Below are positions 6,023 to 13,858 of a DNA stretch of 35,699 bases, one piece after another. The position numbers and the translations under genes are program-made. Within the stretch, counting starts at the first letter, position 1, and the number at the start of each line of letters is the position of its first letter. The DNA comes from Candidatus Polarisedimenticolia bacterium. Lineage in GTDB: Bacteria; Acidobacteriota; Polarisedimenticolia; Gp22-AA2. The notes below the pieces were generated by a model. It had not been told where the DNA came from, ran no database searches, and saw only the letters and a program-made list of their open reading frames with translations. The stretch is taken from assembly GCA_036001465.1 (NCBI GenBank), contig DASYUH010000088.1, forward strand, positions 1 to 35,699, written 5' to 3'.

Positions 6023-6122
6023 CAACACAAGTGGGGATCCAATCGAGACCTGGTTGTGACATATGATGACCCAGCCGAGGTCGGTTGCGCAGCATGCGAC
6101 TATGAATCCGTGCCCATCGACC

Positions 6123-6401
6123 ATGCTTAAGCACCCGAGCGCCTTCCTCCCCGTTGCCATGTCCCTTGGTGCCCTCGCCACGGTGTTGATCTTCCTTGCC
6201 TTGCACGGTCCCGCGCCCCAGGCAGATGAGGGTGCAGCTGCTCACATCTGGCAGCTTCTCATGGCCGCGCAGGTGCCGATCGTGCTGTTTTTCACGATCC
6301 AATGGGTGCCGCAGTCACCAAGACAGGCCGTGCCGATCCTGGCGCTGCAAGTCGGCGCTGCCGTTGCAGCGATGGCGCCCGTCTTCTTGCTTCACTGGTA
6401 G
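6123..6401 (+). CDS. Small membrane protein of unknown function
   Basis: 92 residues from ATG 6123 with three hydrophobic helices (about residues 8-27, 44-62 and 70-90). Their arrangement, with a short HIWQLL segment before the second helix, is like that of small uncharacterised inner-membrane proteins. Upstream in-frame ATGs at 6063 and 6102 are possible but add a polar stretch that does not look like a natural N-terminus. It is the first intact gene right of the cassette debris, and its composition is already that of the GC-rich region. The next gene begins about 58 bases later. Function unknown. Confidence 0.65.
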   Translation: MLKHPSAFLPVAMSLGALATVLIFLALHGPAPQADEGAAAHIWQLLMAAQVPIVLFFTIQWVPQSPRQAVPILALQVGAAVAAMAPVFLLHW

Positions 6402-6458
6402 TGGCCGGGTCGTCGAGTGAAAGGATACGTGGCCGGATTGTCCAGCGGTTGGCTCGAG

Positions 6459-7241
6459 ATGACCGCGCACCGGATCCCCGGGAGGGGATTCCGATGGCCT
6501 GCGCGTGCCGCCGCCCTGGCGCTGCTTCCACTTCTGGGCTGGCCGATACGTGCGCAGGCAGACCTGACGCACGATGGACGCGAGACGGTCGTTCTTCTAC
6601 ACGGTCTCGGTCGGTCTCCTCAATCGATGGAGCGGCTCGGACGGCGGCTCGAGGCCCGGGGCTATCGCGTGGTGAGCGTCGCCTATGCGTCGCGGCATGA
6701 GTCGGTCGAGGCGATTGCCAGACACCTCGATATCGAGCTGGCGCGGCGCTGTCCTGAGCGTGCTGTGCGCGTTCATTTTGTCACGCACTCGCTCGGCAGC
6801 ATCGTGGTGCGCTACTACATCAAACACCACCGACCGGCGAATCTTGGCCGTGTGGTCATGCTCGGCCCACCCAACGGTGGCAGCGAGCTGGTCGATCTGA
6901 TGAGACGGATCCCGATTGTCCGTCATCACATGGGTCCATCGCGCGGCCAGTTGGGCACGGACTCATCGAGCTTGCCCGCTCGACTCGGGCCTGTCGACTT
7001 CGAGCTGGGGGTCATCGCGGGCACCCGCACATGGAACCCGTTGTTCTCATGGCTGCTTCCGGGCGCCGACGATGGCATGGTGACGGTCGAGCGGACCAAG
7101 GTCGAGGGCATGAGCGATTTCCTGGCCGTTCCACGGACGCACACCTTCATGATGAAAGGCCCGGACGTGATCGCACAGACCATCGCCTTTCTTCGTCACG
7201 GTGAATTCGATCATGATTGTCCGGATCGGACCGGGGCATGA
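6459..7241 (+). CDS. Secreted alpha/beta-hydrolase, lipase/PGAP1-like
   Basis: 260 residues from ATG 6459, which gives a clean signal peptide (RWPARAAALALLPLLGWPIRAQA) ending near residue 34. A longer form from GTG 6417 would bury the signal behind 14 residues. The mature part has the hydrolase pattern: oxyanion motif VVLLHGLGRS, then a nucleophile elbow THSLGS (Gly-His-Ser-Leu-Gly variant with Thr first), a PPNGGSE loop, the acidic residue in LPGADDGMV, and the catalytic histidine in PRTHTFMM. This is the order seen in triacylglycerol lipases and PGAP1-like esterases. It is probably periplasmic or secreted and acts on lipid esters; the substrate is unknown. The stop is six bases before the next start. 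Confidence 0.85.
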   Translation: MTAHRIPGRGFRWPARAAALALLPLLGWPIRAQADLTHDGRETVVLLHGLGRSPQSMERLGRRLEARGYRVVSVAYASRHESVEAIARHLDIELARRCPERAVRVHFVTHSLGSIVVRYYIKHHRPANLGRVVMLGPPNGGSELVDLMRRIPIVRHHMGPSRGQLGTDSSSLPARLGPVDFELGVIAGTRTWNPLFSWLLPGADDGMVTVERTKVEGMSDFLAVPRTHTFMMKGPDVIAQTIAFLRHGEFDHDCPDRTGA

Positions 7242-7247
7242 ACGGCC

Positions 7248-7718
7248 GTGAAGCGAGACTCGATCCACCCTGATCCCGTCCCGCCGCCGCGCGTCCGCCC
7301 CGGCTGGGTCTGGGGGATCTTCATCTTCTACGTCATCTCGACGGCGTGGGGTCTGCTGGCGAGAGCGTTGATTCAGCTTGGGGTCTATCCTCTCCCGGAG
7401 GAGCAGCTGGCCATCCTCCGCAACCAGTCGACCGGGAGCGTTCTCTTCGGCATGGGGCTCACGATCCTGAGCCTGGTCGCGGCCACCTGGCTGTGGTTGT
7501 TGCGGAAGCGAGCCTTCGAACTCTTTGTCGCCGCCCTTGCTCTCAGCATCGCCAGCGTGATATGGCAGCTCTTCATGGGGGGCCCGCTGGCGACCCTCCT
7601 GACCAGGAACGCCCTGGTGATCGCGATCGGCTTCTTCGGCTTGATCGTGGGCTGGGGCATCTCGGTGGCGATATGCCTGTACGCCTGGAGGCTGAGGCAA
7701 CGCGGAGTGCTGCAGTGA
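7248..7718 (+). CDS. Integral membrane protein of unknown function
   Basis: 156 residues from GTG 7248. Four hydrophobic helices lie at about residues 20-42, 62-86, 91-111 and 120-147. No conserved catalytic or transport motif is visible, and I do not recognise the family. The last codons overlap the GTG start of the next gene (GTGA at 7715-7718), so the two are probably co-translated. Confidence 0.7.
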   Translation: MKRDSIHPDPVPPPRVRPGWVWGIFIFYVISTAWGLLARALIQLGVYPLPEEQLAILRNQSTGSVLFGMGLTILSLVAATWLWLLRKRAFELFVAALALSIASVIWQLFMGGPLATLLTRNALVIAIGFFGLIVGWGISVAICLYAWRLRQRGVLQ

Positions 7719-8485
7719 GGGCGGGCGTGCTGCGTTCCGCGGTGCTGCTGGTCGCGGTCGGCGGATCGGCCTTCGCGGCCGACGCGCCCCCGCTCCGCTT
7801 GAGCCACGCGTGGATCGTGGTCGGGACCGGAGCGCGGGAGCGCACGGCACTGGAGAAGGCGGGGTTCCGCATCGCCGCGACGATCAATCGTCACGATGGC
7901 CAGGGGACGGCGTCGGTCTCGGTCGAGCTCCTCAATGGGTTCCTCGAGCTTCTCTATCCCGACCCGGCCGTTCCGGTCTCGCCGGCATCGAAGGCCGGCG
8001 CCGAGAAGTTCCGGCTGAAGTCGGCGTGGCGCGAGACGGGCTACTCTCCGATCGGCATCGTCTTCGATCGCACGCCGGCGACGCCGCAGAAGCTCCCCTT
8101 CCCGACCTGGACGGTCACCGCCGATTGGATGGATCCAGGCACCGTCATCGAGATGATGACGCCGAAGGAGATGCCCAGGGCCGTCTCGCTCTCCATCTCG
8201 TCCCATCGCGAAAGCACGCGCGAGAAAGAGAACGAGGCGCTCGCGCGAGACCCGGTCAAGGGGGCGATGTTCCTCCACCCCAATGGCGCGCGGCGCCTGA
8301 CCCGACTGCGCGTCGTCGCGCCCGGAGAGGACCGCCTTCCCCCCGCCGCGTCCTATCTTGCCGGACAGGGGCTCGTGACGTTCGATGTGGGCACGCGGTG
8401 GCTGCTCGACGTGACGCTCGACAACGGCACTCAGGGGGTCACCAGGGATCTTCAGCCCGGGCTCCCGATGATCGTTCATTATTGA
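7715..8485 (+). CDS. Exported glyoxalase-like (VOC superfamily) protein
   Basis: 256 residues. The GTG at 7715 overlaps the upstream stop and begins a signal peptide (VLRSAVLLVAVGGSAFA, cleavage near Ala-Ala-Asp). The mature part starts LRLSHAWIVVGTGARERTALEKAGF, the strand-helix beginning of a Glyoxalase-like (PF13468-type) domain. It contains SVSVELLNGFLELLYPD, where the Glu could be a metal ligand of the VOC fold, and a second half repeating the fold (around RRLTRLRVVAPG). VOC enzymes need a metal and act on small organics; export of such a protein is uncommon. Its specific reaction cannot be told. The following gene begins 13 bases later after a GACGAGG ribosome site. Confidence 0.75.
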   Translation: MRAGVLRSAVLLVAVGGSAFAADAPPLRLSHAWIVVGTGARERTALEKAGFRIAATINRHDGQGTASVSVELLNGFLELLYPDPAVPVSPASKAGAEKFRLKSAWRETGYSPIGIVFDRTPATPQKLPFPTWTVTADWMDPGTVIEMMTPKEMPRAVSLSISSHRESTREKENEALARDPVKGAMFLHPNGARRLTRLRVVAPGEDRLPPAASYLAGQGLVTFDVGTRWLLDVTLDNGTQGVTRDLQPGLPMIVHY

Positions 8486-8498
8486 CGAGGCGATCGAG

Positions 8499-9569
8499 AT
8501 GGGCAGGTACGATCCATTCGTCCGTGGTCGCTTCCCTGTCGGCGTGCGCACGATCCAGGCGCGTGACGCGGCGCGTGACTGCCGGTTCCCTTGCGAGGTC
8601 TGGTATCCGGCGGCCGAGCGGCATGCGGGCCAGGACCTGGCTCCCGAGACCCAGGACTGCTTCACCGTGCCGTCGATCGGCACGCCTCGGCGTCAGATGG
8701 CCGTGCGGGATGCCGCCGCCAGGCCGGATACGTATCCGCTTGTCATCTTCTCGCACGGCACCGCGCGGTGGCAGCGACGGATGGCCACCTTTCTCTGCAC
8801 GCATCTGACCAGCCACGGGTACGTGGTCGCGGCCATGGATCACTCCGAAGTGGTCGCGGCCGGGCTGGCGCGCGCGGATGATGAATCCAGCGAGCGAAGG
8901 GCCGCGCGGGCGCAGGCCTGGATCGCAAACCGTGTCCCGGACATCCGCTTTCTTCTCGATCACTTTCTCGGCGCCGCGCCGTGGGACCCGGACTCCCGCA
9001 TCGATGCCGCACGCATCGGAATCGCGGGATACAGCTTCGGTGGCTGGACCGCGCTCGCCGCAACCGGCGCGGATGGGCGAATCGGGGCCGTGGTGGCCCT
9101 CGCCCCGGGCGGAAGCTCCCGGCCGAAGCCGGGGATTCTCCCCGTCCAGCTCGATTTCACCTGGGGGCGTGACGTTCCGACCCTCTACCTGGCGGCGGAG
9201 AACGATGCGATGATCCCCCTCGCCGGCCTGTACGAGCTGCTCGAGCGGACTCGGGCGACCAAACAGATGGTCATTCTGCGCCGGGCCGACCACGCTCATT
9301 TCCTGGACCACGTCGAAGAGGAGCACGAGGCCGTGCGGGCGATGCCGTTCACCGGGGAGCTGGCCTGGATTCCGAAGGAGATGCGGCCGGCGGCGGAGCT
9401 CTGTCCGGGGGAGCAGGCTCACCTGTTCGTGCGCGGCCTGACGCTGTGCCACATGGATGCCGCACTGAGGGGACATGACGAAGCGCGACGGCTTCTGGCC
9501 GGTGATGTGGAGGCCGAGCTCGCAGCGCGGGGCGTCGAAGTCATCGTGGCCGCGAGGCCGCGCGCATGA
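8499..9569 (+). CDS. Dienelactone hydrolase / PAF-acetylhydrolase-like esterase
   Basis: 356 residues with no signal peptide. Order of motifs: an N-terminal beta region ending in CEVWYPA, the oxyanion strand YPLVIFSHGTARWQ, the nucleophile elbow GIAGYSFGGWTAL (Ser of Gly-Tyr-Ser-Phe-Gly), the acid in LYLAAENDAMIPL and the histidine in RRADHAHFLDHV. This triad spacing matches the dienelactone hydrolase/platelet-activating-factor acetylhydrolase isoform II group, which cleaves small esters and short acyl chains. The C-terminal 60 residues (with CPGEQAHLFVRGLTLCHMDA) form an extra helical piece. The stop overlaps the start of the next gene (ATGA, 9566-9569). Confidence 0.85.
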   Translation: MGRYDPFVRGRFPVGVRTIQARDAARDCRFPCEVWYPAAERHAGQDLAPETQDCFTVPSIGTPRRQMAVRDAAARPDTYPLVIFSHGTARWQRRMATFLCTHLTSHGYVVAAMDHSEVVAAGLARADDESSERRAARAQAWIANRVPDIRFLLDHFLGAAPWDPDSRIDAARIGIAGYSFGGWTALAATGADGRIGAVVALAPGGSSRPKPGILPVQLDFTWGRDVPTLYLAAENDAMIPLAGLYELLERTRATKQMVILRRADHAHFLDHVEEEHEAVRAMPFTGELAWIPKEMRPAAELCPGEQAHLFVRGLTLCHMDAALRGHDEARRLLAGDVEAELAARGVEVIVAARPRA

Positions 9570-10213
9570 CCTGCTGCCGCTGCCAGGCCACCGATGAACA
9601 GTTCGACGCCCGCTTCGCGCAGCACGATTTGAAGCGCTTCCAGAGCCGCGGCCCCGACGCCAGCACCCGGCAGCTGCTCGCGGCCATCGGGGAGATCCCC
9701 CTCCCCCCGGAACCGGTCCTGCTGGATGTCGGCGGCGGCGTCGGCGCGATTCATCACGTCCTCCTGGAGCGCGGTTTCGCCCGCGCGGTGCACGTGGATG
9801 CCTCGGCGGCCTACCTGGCGGTCGCGGAAGCGGAGGCCGGGCGGCGCGGCCATGCCGGGCGGGTCGACTTCCTGCATGCCGACTTTCCGGAAGTGGCGCA
9901 GAGCCTCCCCCTGGCCGACCTCGTGACTCTCGACCGGGTGGTCTGCTGCGATCCTGACTTCACCCGGCTCCTGGGCGCCGCCGCGGACCGCGCGAGGCGG
10001 CTCGTGGCGTTCAGCTATCCCCGCCCGCGGTTCATCGTCCGCCTCGTCATGGCGGCGTTCAATTTCACGAACCGGCTTCGGGGCCGGACGTTCCGGGCGT
10101 ACGTGCACCCGCCGGCGGCGATGACCGCGGCGCTGGAGCGGGCGGGAACGCATCGGCGACGGGAAGGCGGGACCTGGTTCTGGGCCGTGGAGGTCTTCGA
10201 GCGCACGCTCTGA
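9566..10213 (+). CDS. Class I SAM-dependent methyltransferase
   Basis: 215 residues with an ATG overlapping the previous stop. Motif I is VLLDVGGGVGAIHHVLLERG, followed by the acidic ribose ligand in AVHVDASAAYL, VDFLHADFPE (adenine contact), and post-motif residues in LVTLDRVVCCDPD. The C-terminal part has FSYPRPRFIVRL and FRAYVHPPAAMTAALERAG. The general shape recalls Mg-protoporphyrin O-methyltransferase-like enzymes, but no other pigment gene is nearby. The N-terminal Cys-Cys-x-Cys is unusual for this class and might bind a metal. Substrate unknown. It is the last gene before the cobalamin-regulated operon. Confidence 0.82.
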   Translation: MTCCRCQATDEQFDARFAQHDLKRFQSRGPDASTRQLLAAIGEIPLPPEPVLLDVGGGVGAIHHVLLERGFARAVHVDASAAYLAVAEAEAGRRGHAGRVDFLHADFPEVAQSLPLADLVTLDRVVCCDPDFTRLLGAAADRARRLVAFSYPRPRFIVRLVMAAFNFTNRLRGRTFRAYVHPPAAMTAALERAGTHRRREGGTWFWAVEVFERTL

Positions 10214-10238
10214 CGCCCGCCGGGACGACGCCTTGACA

Positions 10239-10267
10239 TTGACAAGGCCGGAGGCCCGGCGTATATA
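10239..10267 (+). promoter_or_regulatory. Sigma-70-type promoter of the cobalamin operon
   Basis: TTGACA (10239-10244) and TATATA (10262-10267) are separated by exactly 17 bases, a near-consensus housekeeping promoter. A second TTGACA at 10233-10238 has a 23-base spacing and is less likely. Transcription would start near 10274, leaving room for the whole riboswitch. Confidence 0.75.
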
Positions 10268-10304
10268 AGGGGCGCTTTCGATCTTTGTCATTTCGCATCG
10301 TGGG

Positions 10305-10475
10305 CGATCGTGCCGGCGGCCTGCCGGGACGATTGAAAAGGGAAGGGGGGTGTGAAGCCCCCGCTGCCCCGCAACTGTGAGCGGTACCGAAAGCCGGAAA
10401 GTCCCACTGGGAGCCACGGGCTTCTGGGAAGGGCCGGTGAGTAGACAGCCGCGAGCCAGGAAACCTGCCCGCGAT
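10305..10475 (+). promoter_or_regulatory. Cobalamin (B12) riboswitch
   Basis: The conserved blocks are in the right order: ggtgtgaagcccccgctg then ccccgcaactgtgagcgg (10349-10384), gaaagcc.ggaaagtcccactggga (about 10389-10412), gggaaggg (10427-10434) and the B12 box agccaggaaacctgcc at 10454-10469. This is the class-I-like cobalamin aptamer (RF00174). Cobalamin binding stabilises a pseudoknot and lowers expression. It lies between a strong promoter and an intrinsic terminator, so control is probably by premature transcription termination of the five-gene operon that follows. Confidence 0.95.
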
Positions 10476-10531
10476 GATGTCGTGACGGACCTCTCGCGGG
10501 AGAGGGATCTCGGCGCACGCCACCGATGACT

Positions 10532-10560
10532 CCCCGGCTCGAGAGAGGCCGGGGTTTTTT
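10532..10560 (+). terminator. Riboswitch expression-platform terminator
   Basis: CCCCGGC (10532-10538) pairs with GCCGGGG (10548-10554) around a short loop and is followed by six T. Just upstream, cctctcgcgggagagg (about 10490-10506) is another hairpin. Its cctctc could instead pair with gagagagg (10541-10548) in the terminator loop, giving a candidate antiterminator. It ends 59 bases before the first gene. Confidence 0.85.
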
Positions 10561-10619
10561 GTTTCCCTGTCTCCCCCGGCAATCCGTCGCGAGGTCGTTC
10601 TGCCTCGAGGGGGGTTGCC

Positions 10620-11852
10620 ATGCGCCGTCTCGCCGCCGTCGCGCTCGTCGCGATCCTGGCCGCGGCTCCGGGTCCCGGAGCCCGCGCCCAGTCGCTCACC
10701 GACTGCTTCCCCGATCGGATCGTGTCCCTCGTCATGGGCACGATTTCGTCTCCGCCGGCGACCAACAGCTGGCAGCCGGGGATTGTCTTTGGTCCGCCGG
10801 GAAACGCCACGCCGACCACCGGGTCGCTCGCGGTGCTGTCGCTGGGGCACGGCGGGCAGATCACCCTTGAGTTCACCGACAGCGAGGTGATCGACGCCCC
10901 GGGACCCGATTTCATCGTCTTCGAGAATCCGTTCTTCTGCACGTCCGTACCCCAATCCGCGGCCGATCCCTACAGCGTCTTCGCCGAGCCGGGGATCGTG
11001 GAGGCGAGCGACGACGGGATCGACTTCAGGATGTTCCCGTACGATGCGGCGGCCCTGTCCCAGGTGGTCTCGATCTGCACCGACAAGAGCCTCCTCCCTC
11101 GTCTGGTCGGCCTCGCCGGGATCACGCCGAGCTTCACCGGCAACTACCTGGTCCCCGACGACCCGCTGGTCTTCGATGCGGCGGCGCCGGGCGGGGTCTC
11201 GGGGCACGGCGGCGACGCCTTCGATCTGGCGACCGTCGGCCTGGCCCGGGCCCGGTACGTGCGCATCACCGATCCGAACCTTCCGATCGGCGTGCCCGGT
11301 CCTTCCGACGGGCTCGATCTCGATTCGGTCGTGGCGATTCACGCGCGTCCGCTCCCCCCGGGCACGGCGCCCGACGGCGACGGGGACGGACTGTCCGACG
11401 AGGCCGAGAGGGACTACTACCTGACCGACCCGGCGCGCCCCGACACGGACGGCGACGGGGTGATCGACGGTCTGGAGGCCGCCTCCTGCCGCAATCCGGC
11501 GAGCGACGCTCCGGATCCCTTCTTCGTGCCCGTCCTGGATCTCGAGGTGGCCGAGGCGTCGCCGACGGTGGTCCGCTGGAACTTCCTCGGCACGGGGATC
11601 ACCTACGACGTCGTTCGCGGCGGCGTCGCGGCTCTGCACGCCACGGGGGGGCTGGTCGATCTCGGGGTCGTCACCTGCGTCGAGAACGACTCGACCGATC
11701 TCACGACGCGCGGCCTGGCCGACGCCGCCGCCCCCGCGCGGGGCGCGGCGTTCTTCTACCTGGTGCGCCAGAACCCGCCGGGGAGCGGTCTCGGCTACGG
11801 CTTCTCCTCGGCCCACGATGTGCGGCGGCCGGCCGCCGGTGACTGCCTGTGA
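10620..11852 (+). CDS. Secreted cell-surface protein with TSP3-like calcium repeats, cobalamin-regulated
   Basis: 410 residues. The ATG at 10620 has a GAGGGGGG site upstream. Residues 1-24 are a signal peptide ending Ala-Arg-Ala. Residues 25-245 form a beta-rich domain with GPDFIVFENPFF, VEASDDGIDFRMFP and RARYVRITDPN. Similar 'cell surface protein' domains with a Val-Phe-Glu-Asn motif occur in cobalamin-regulated loci of other bacteria as I recall them, so a role in B12 capture is inferred, not shown. Residues of about 250-285 hold two Asp-rich calcium-binding repeats (DGDGDGLSDEAE and DTDGDGVIDGLEA). The rest is a fibronectin-like beta domain. Four cysteines could form disulfides. The GTG of the next gene overlaps the stop by four bases. 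Confidence 0.8.
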   Translation: MRRLAAVALVAILAAAPGPGARAQSLTDCFPDRIVSLVMGTISSPPATNSWQPGIVFGPPGNATPTTGSLAVLSLGHGGQITLEFTDSEVIDAPGPDFIVFENPFFCTSVPQSAADPYSVFAEPGIVEASDDGIDFRMFPYDAAALSQVVSICTDKSLLPRLVGLAGITPSFTGNYLVPDDPLVFDAAAPGGVSGHGGDAFDLATVGLARARYVRITDPNLPIGVPGPSDGLDLDSVVAIHARPLPPGTAPDGDGDGLSDEAERDYYLTDPARPDTDGDGVIDGLEAASCRNPASDAPDPFFVPVLDLEVAEASPTVVRWNFLGTGITYDVVRGGVAALHATGGLVDLGVVTCVENDSTDLTTRGLADAAAPARGAAFFYLVRQNPPGSGLGYGFSSAHDVRRPAAGDCL

Positions 11853-13858
11853 AGCGATCCGCCGCCTGGCTGCTCGCGCTCGGGCTGCCCCTCGCCGGGG
11901 CCGCGGCGGCGAACGATCCTCCCGCGCCCGATCGCCCCGTCGAGAGGGTCGAGGTCCGCGGCAACGCCGAAGGCCAGGCGGCCCTCGACTCGACGGCGTT
12001 CGCCACGGTCATCCGGGCGGAGGACTTCGCCGGCCGCGTCACGTCCGTCCAGGAGCTCCTGCGCGACGCGGTCGGGGTGCAGGTCCGCGGCCTGGGGGGG
12101 GAGTTCGCCACGGTCTCGATCCGCGGATCGAGCGCCGAGCAGGTGATCGTCTACCTCGATGGCGTGCCGCTCAACCGGGCCCTGGGAGGCGGCGTCAACC
12201 TGGCCGACCTGCCGCTCGGCCAGGTCGAGTCGATCGAGGTGTACCGCGGGTTCACTCCGGCCGGCGTGCCGGCCGCCTCCATCGGCGGGGCGATCATGAT
12301 CCACACCCGGCGGACCGGCGGCGACCCCGCGGGGGGCGCCTCGGTCTCGGTCGGATCATTTCGTTCGGGTGAGGCGATCGCCTCGGTTGCAGGGACGCGC
12401 GGGCGGGGGGACTACACCTTCGGCTTCGACGGCGCGGGGAGCCGGGGCGATTTCGAATACCTGAACAACAACAGCACGCCCCACGAGCCGGGGGACGATC
12501 GAAACCTCCTCCGGGACAACAACGACTTCCGCCGCGGCCACCTGTCGGGGCGGTTTTCGCTGAAGGCCGGGCCGAGAGCGCGTTTCCAGGTCGCCACCGA
12601 TCTGTTCGCGCGCGAGCAGGGCGTGCCCGGCCTCGACAGCGGCCTGTCCCCCTGGGCGCGGTTCACGACCTCCCGCTTCCTCATCCGGCCGGAGCTGGAG
12701 GTGCCGGGGCTCGCCGGCGGCCGCCTCCTGGCCAGGGTCGCGGCCGATTTCACGCGCTACCGCGAGGAGTTCGACGACCCGCGCGGCCTGATCGGGCTGT
12801 CCGGCAGGAACGTCGACGACGTCGCCCTGACCGACTCGATCGGGGCGGAGGCCGCCCTCGTCGTCGCCGCCTCGTCGCGGCAGGCGATTTCCTTCCTGGC
12901 GTCGCGGCGCGCCGAGACGGCGGATCTCGAGGACCTCGCGTCGTCCGGCCCGAGCGGCCGGGGGACGGCCCATCGCCGCACGACCACGACGACGCTGGAG
13001 GATCAGATCTCCTTCGGATCCGACCGGCTGGTGATCAACCCTTCGCTGCGGCACGAGCGCTACGAGAGCACCTTCCGGCCGGGCCCCACCGGCGGCCTGG
13101 TCTTCGACCTCCCCGCCGGTCGGCGCACCACCGGCAAATTGGGGTTCCGCCTGAGGGCCGGGGGCGCGCTGACCCTCAAAGGGAATTTCGGCCGCTTCCA
13201 GCGCCTGCCCGACTTCGTCGAGCTGTTCGGCAATCGGGGCTCGGTCCTGGGCAATCCCGCGCTCCGCCCGGAAAGCGGCCGCAGCCTCGACCTCGGCCTG
13301 GCGATCGACGTGCGCCGACCCGCCGGCCCTCTGTTGCGTCACGCGCGCATCGAGGCGACCGGGTTCGAGACCACGGCGGAGGACCTCATCCAGTTCGTCC
13401 CCAACTCCCAGAACACCGTGGTGGCCCTGAATATCAACAGGGCGCGGATCCGCGGCGTGGAGCTGAGCCTGGCGCTGGCCCTGGGGTCGCGCTTCACCGG
13501 CTCCCTGAACGCCACGCACCAGAGTCCGGTCGACACCCGCCGCCGACCTGGCGACGGCAACATCCTGCCCGGACGCGCGCAGGACGAGGTGGGCGCCGGG
13601 GCGGTGCTCGATCTGGGCCTTGGGCGGATCTTCTACGAGTTCACATACGTCGGCCGGAACTTCGTCGATCCTTCGAATACGCCGAGCCGGGCACTGCCGG
13701 CCCGCTACCTGCACGATCTCGGGTATCGCGCGCGACTGCGCCGGGGCCTGCAAGGCACGATCGAGATCAAGAACATCGCCGATGAGCCGACGCGCGACGT
13801 CGCCCGCTTCCCCCTGCCGGGACGGAGCATCCACGGGAGGCTGTCGTGGGAGTTTTGA
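11849..13858 (+). CDS. btuB: TonB-dependent outer-membrane receptor, BtuB-like
   Basis: 669 residues, starting at GTG 11849 inside the previous stop. The signal peptide covers residues 1-22. The plug domain follows (VERVEVRGNAEGQAA, LLRDAVGVQVRGLGG, STVSIRGSS-like segment, VYLDGVPLNRALGGG, VESIEVYRGFTPAG, IGGAIMIHTRR), and then a 22-strand barrel pattern. It includes the C-terminal signature NPALRPESGRSLDLG and RGVELSLALALG, and ends in phenylalanine as outer-membrane barrels do. It would import a ligand using TonB energy. The cobalamin riboswitch upstream and the propeller protein downstream make B12 or a corrinoid the likely cargo; sequence alone does not separate BtuB from other small receptors. 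It overlaps the next gene by 13 bases. Confidence 0.88.
   Translation: MKRSAAWLLALGLPLAGAAAANDPPAPDRPVERVEVRGNAEGQAALDSTAFATVIRAEDFAGRVTSVQELLRDAVGVQVRGLGGEFATVSIRGSSAEQVIVYLDGVPLNRALGGGVNLADLPLGQVESIEVYRGFTPAGVPAASIGGAIMIHTRRTGGDPAGGASVSVGSFRSGEAIASVAGTRGRGDYTFGFDGAGSRGDFEYLNNNSTPHEPGDDRNLLRDNNDFRRGHLSGRFSLKAGPRARFQVATDLFAREQGVPGLDSGLSPWARFTTSRFLIRPELEVPGLAGGRLLARVAADFTRYREEFDDPRGLIGLSGRNVDDVALTDSIGAEAALVVAASSRQAISFLASRRAETADLEDLASSGPSGRGTAHRRTTTTTLEDQISFGSDRLVINPSLRHERYESTFRPGPTGGLVFDLPAGRRTTGKLGFRLRAGGALTLKGNFGRFQRLPDFVELFGNRGSVLGNPALRPESGRSLDLGLAIDVRRPAGPLLRHARIEATGFETTAEDLIQFVPNSQNTVVALNINRARIRGVELSLALALGSRFTGSLNATHQSPVDTRRRPGDGNILPGRAQDEVGAGAVLDLGLGRIFYEFTYVGRNFVDPSNTPSRALPARYLHDLGYRARLRRGLQGTIEIKNIADEPTRDVARFPLPGRSIHGRLSWEF

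Noticed and set aside
6084-6090. GTTGCGC repeat of the attC site 8 core, as a possible cassette end
   Set aside because: No L' arm or R'' partner can be found nearby; seven bases may match by chance.
9419-10942. Minus-strand open frame spanning the riboswitch region
   Set aside because: It runs straight through the cobalamin aptamer, its terminator and parts of two + strand genes, with no recognisable protein content.
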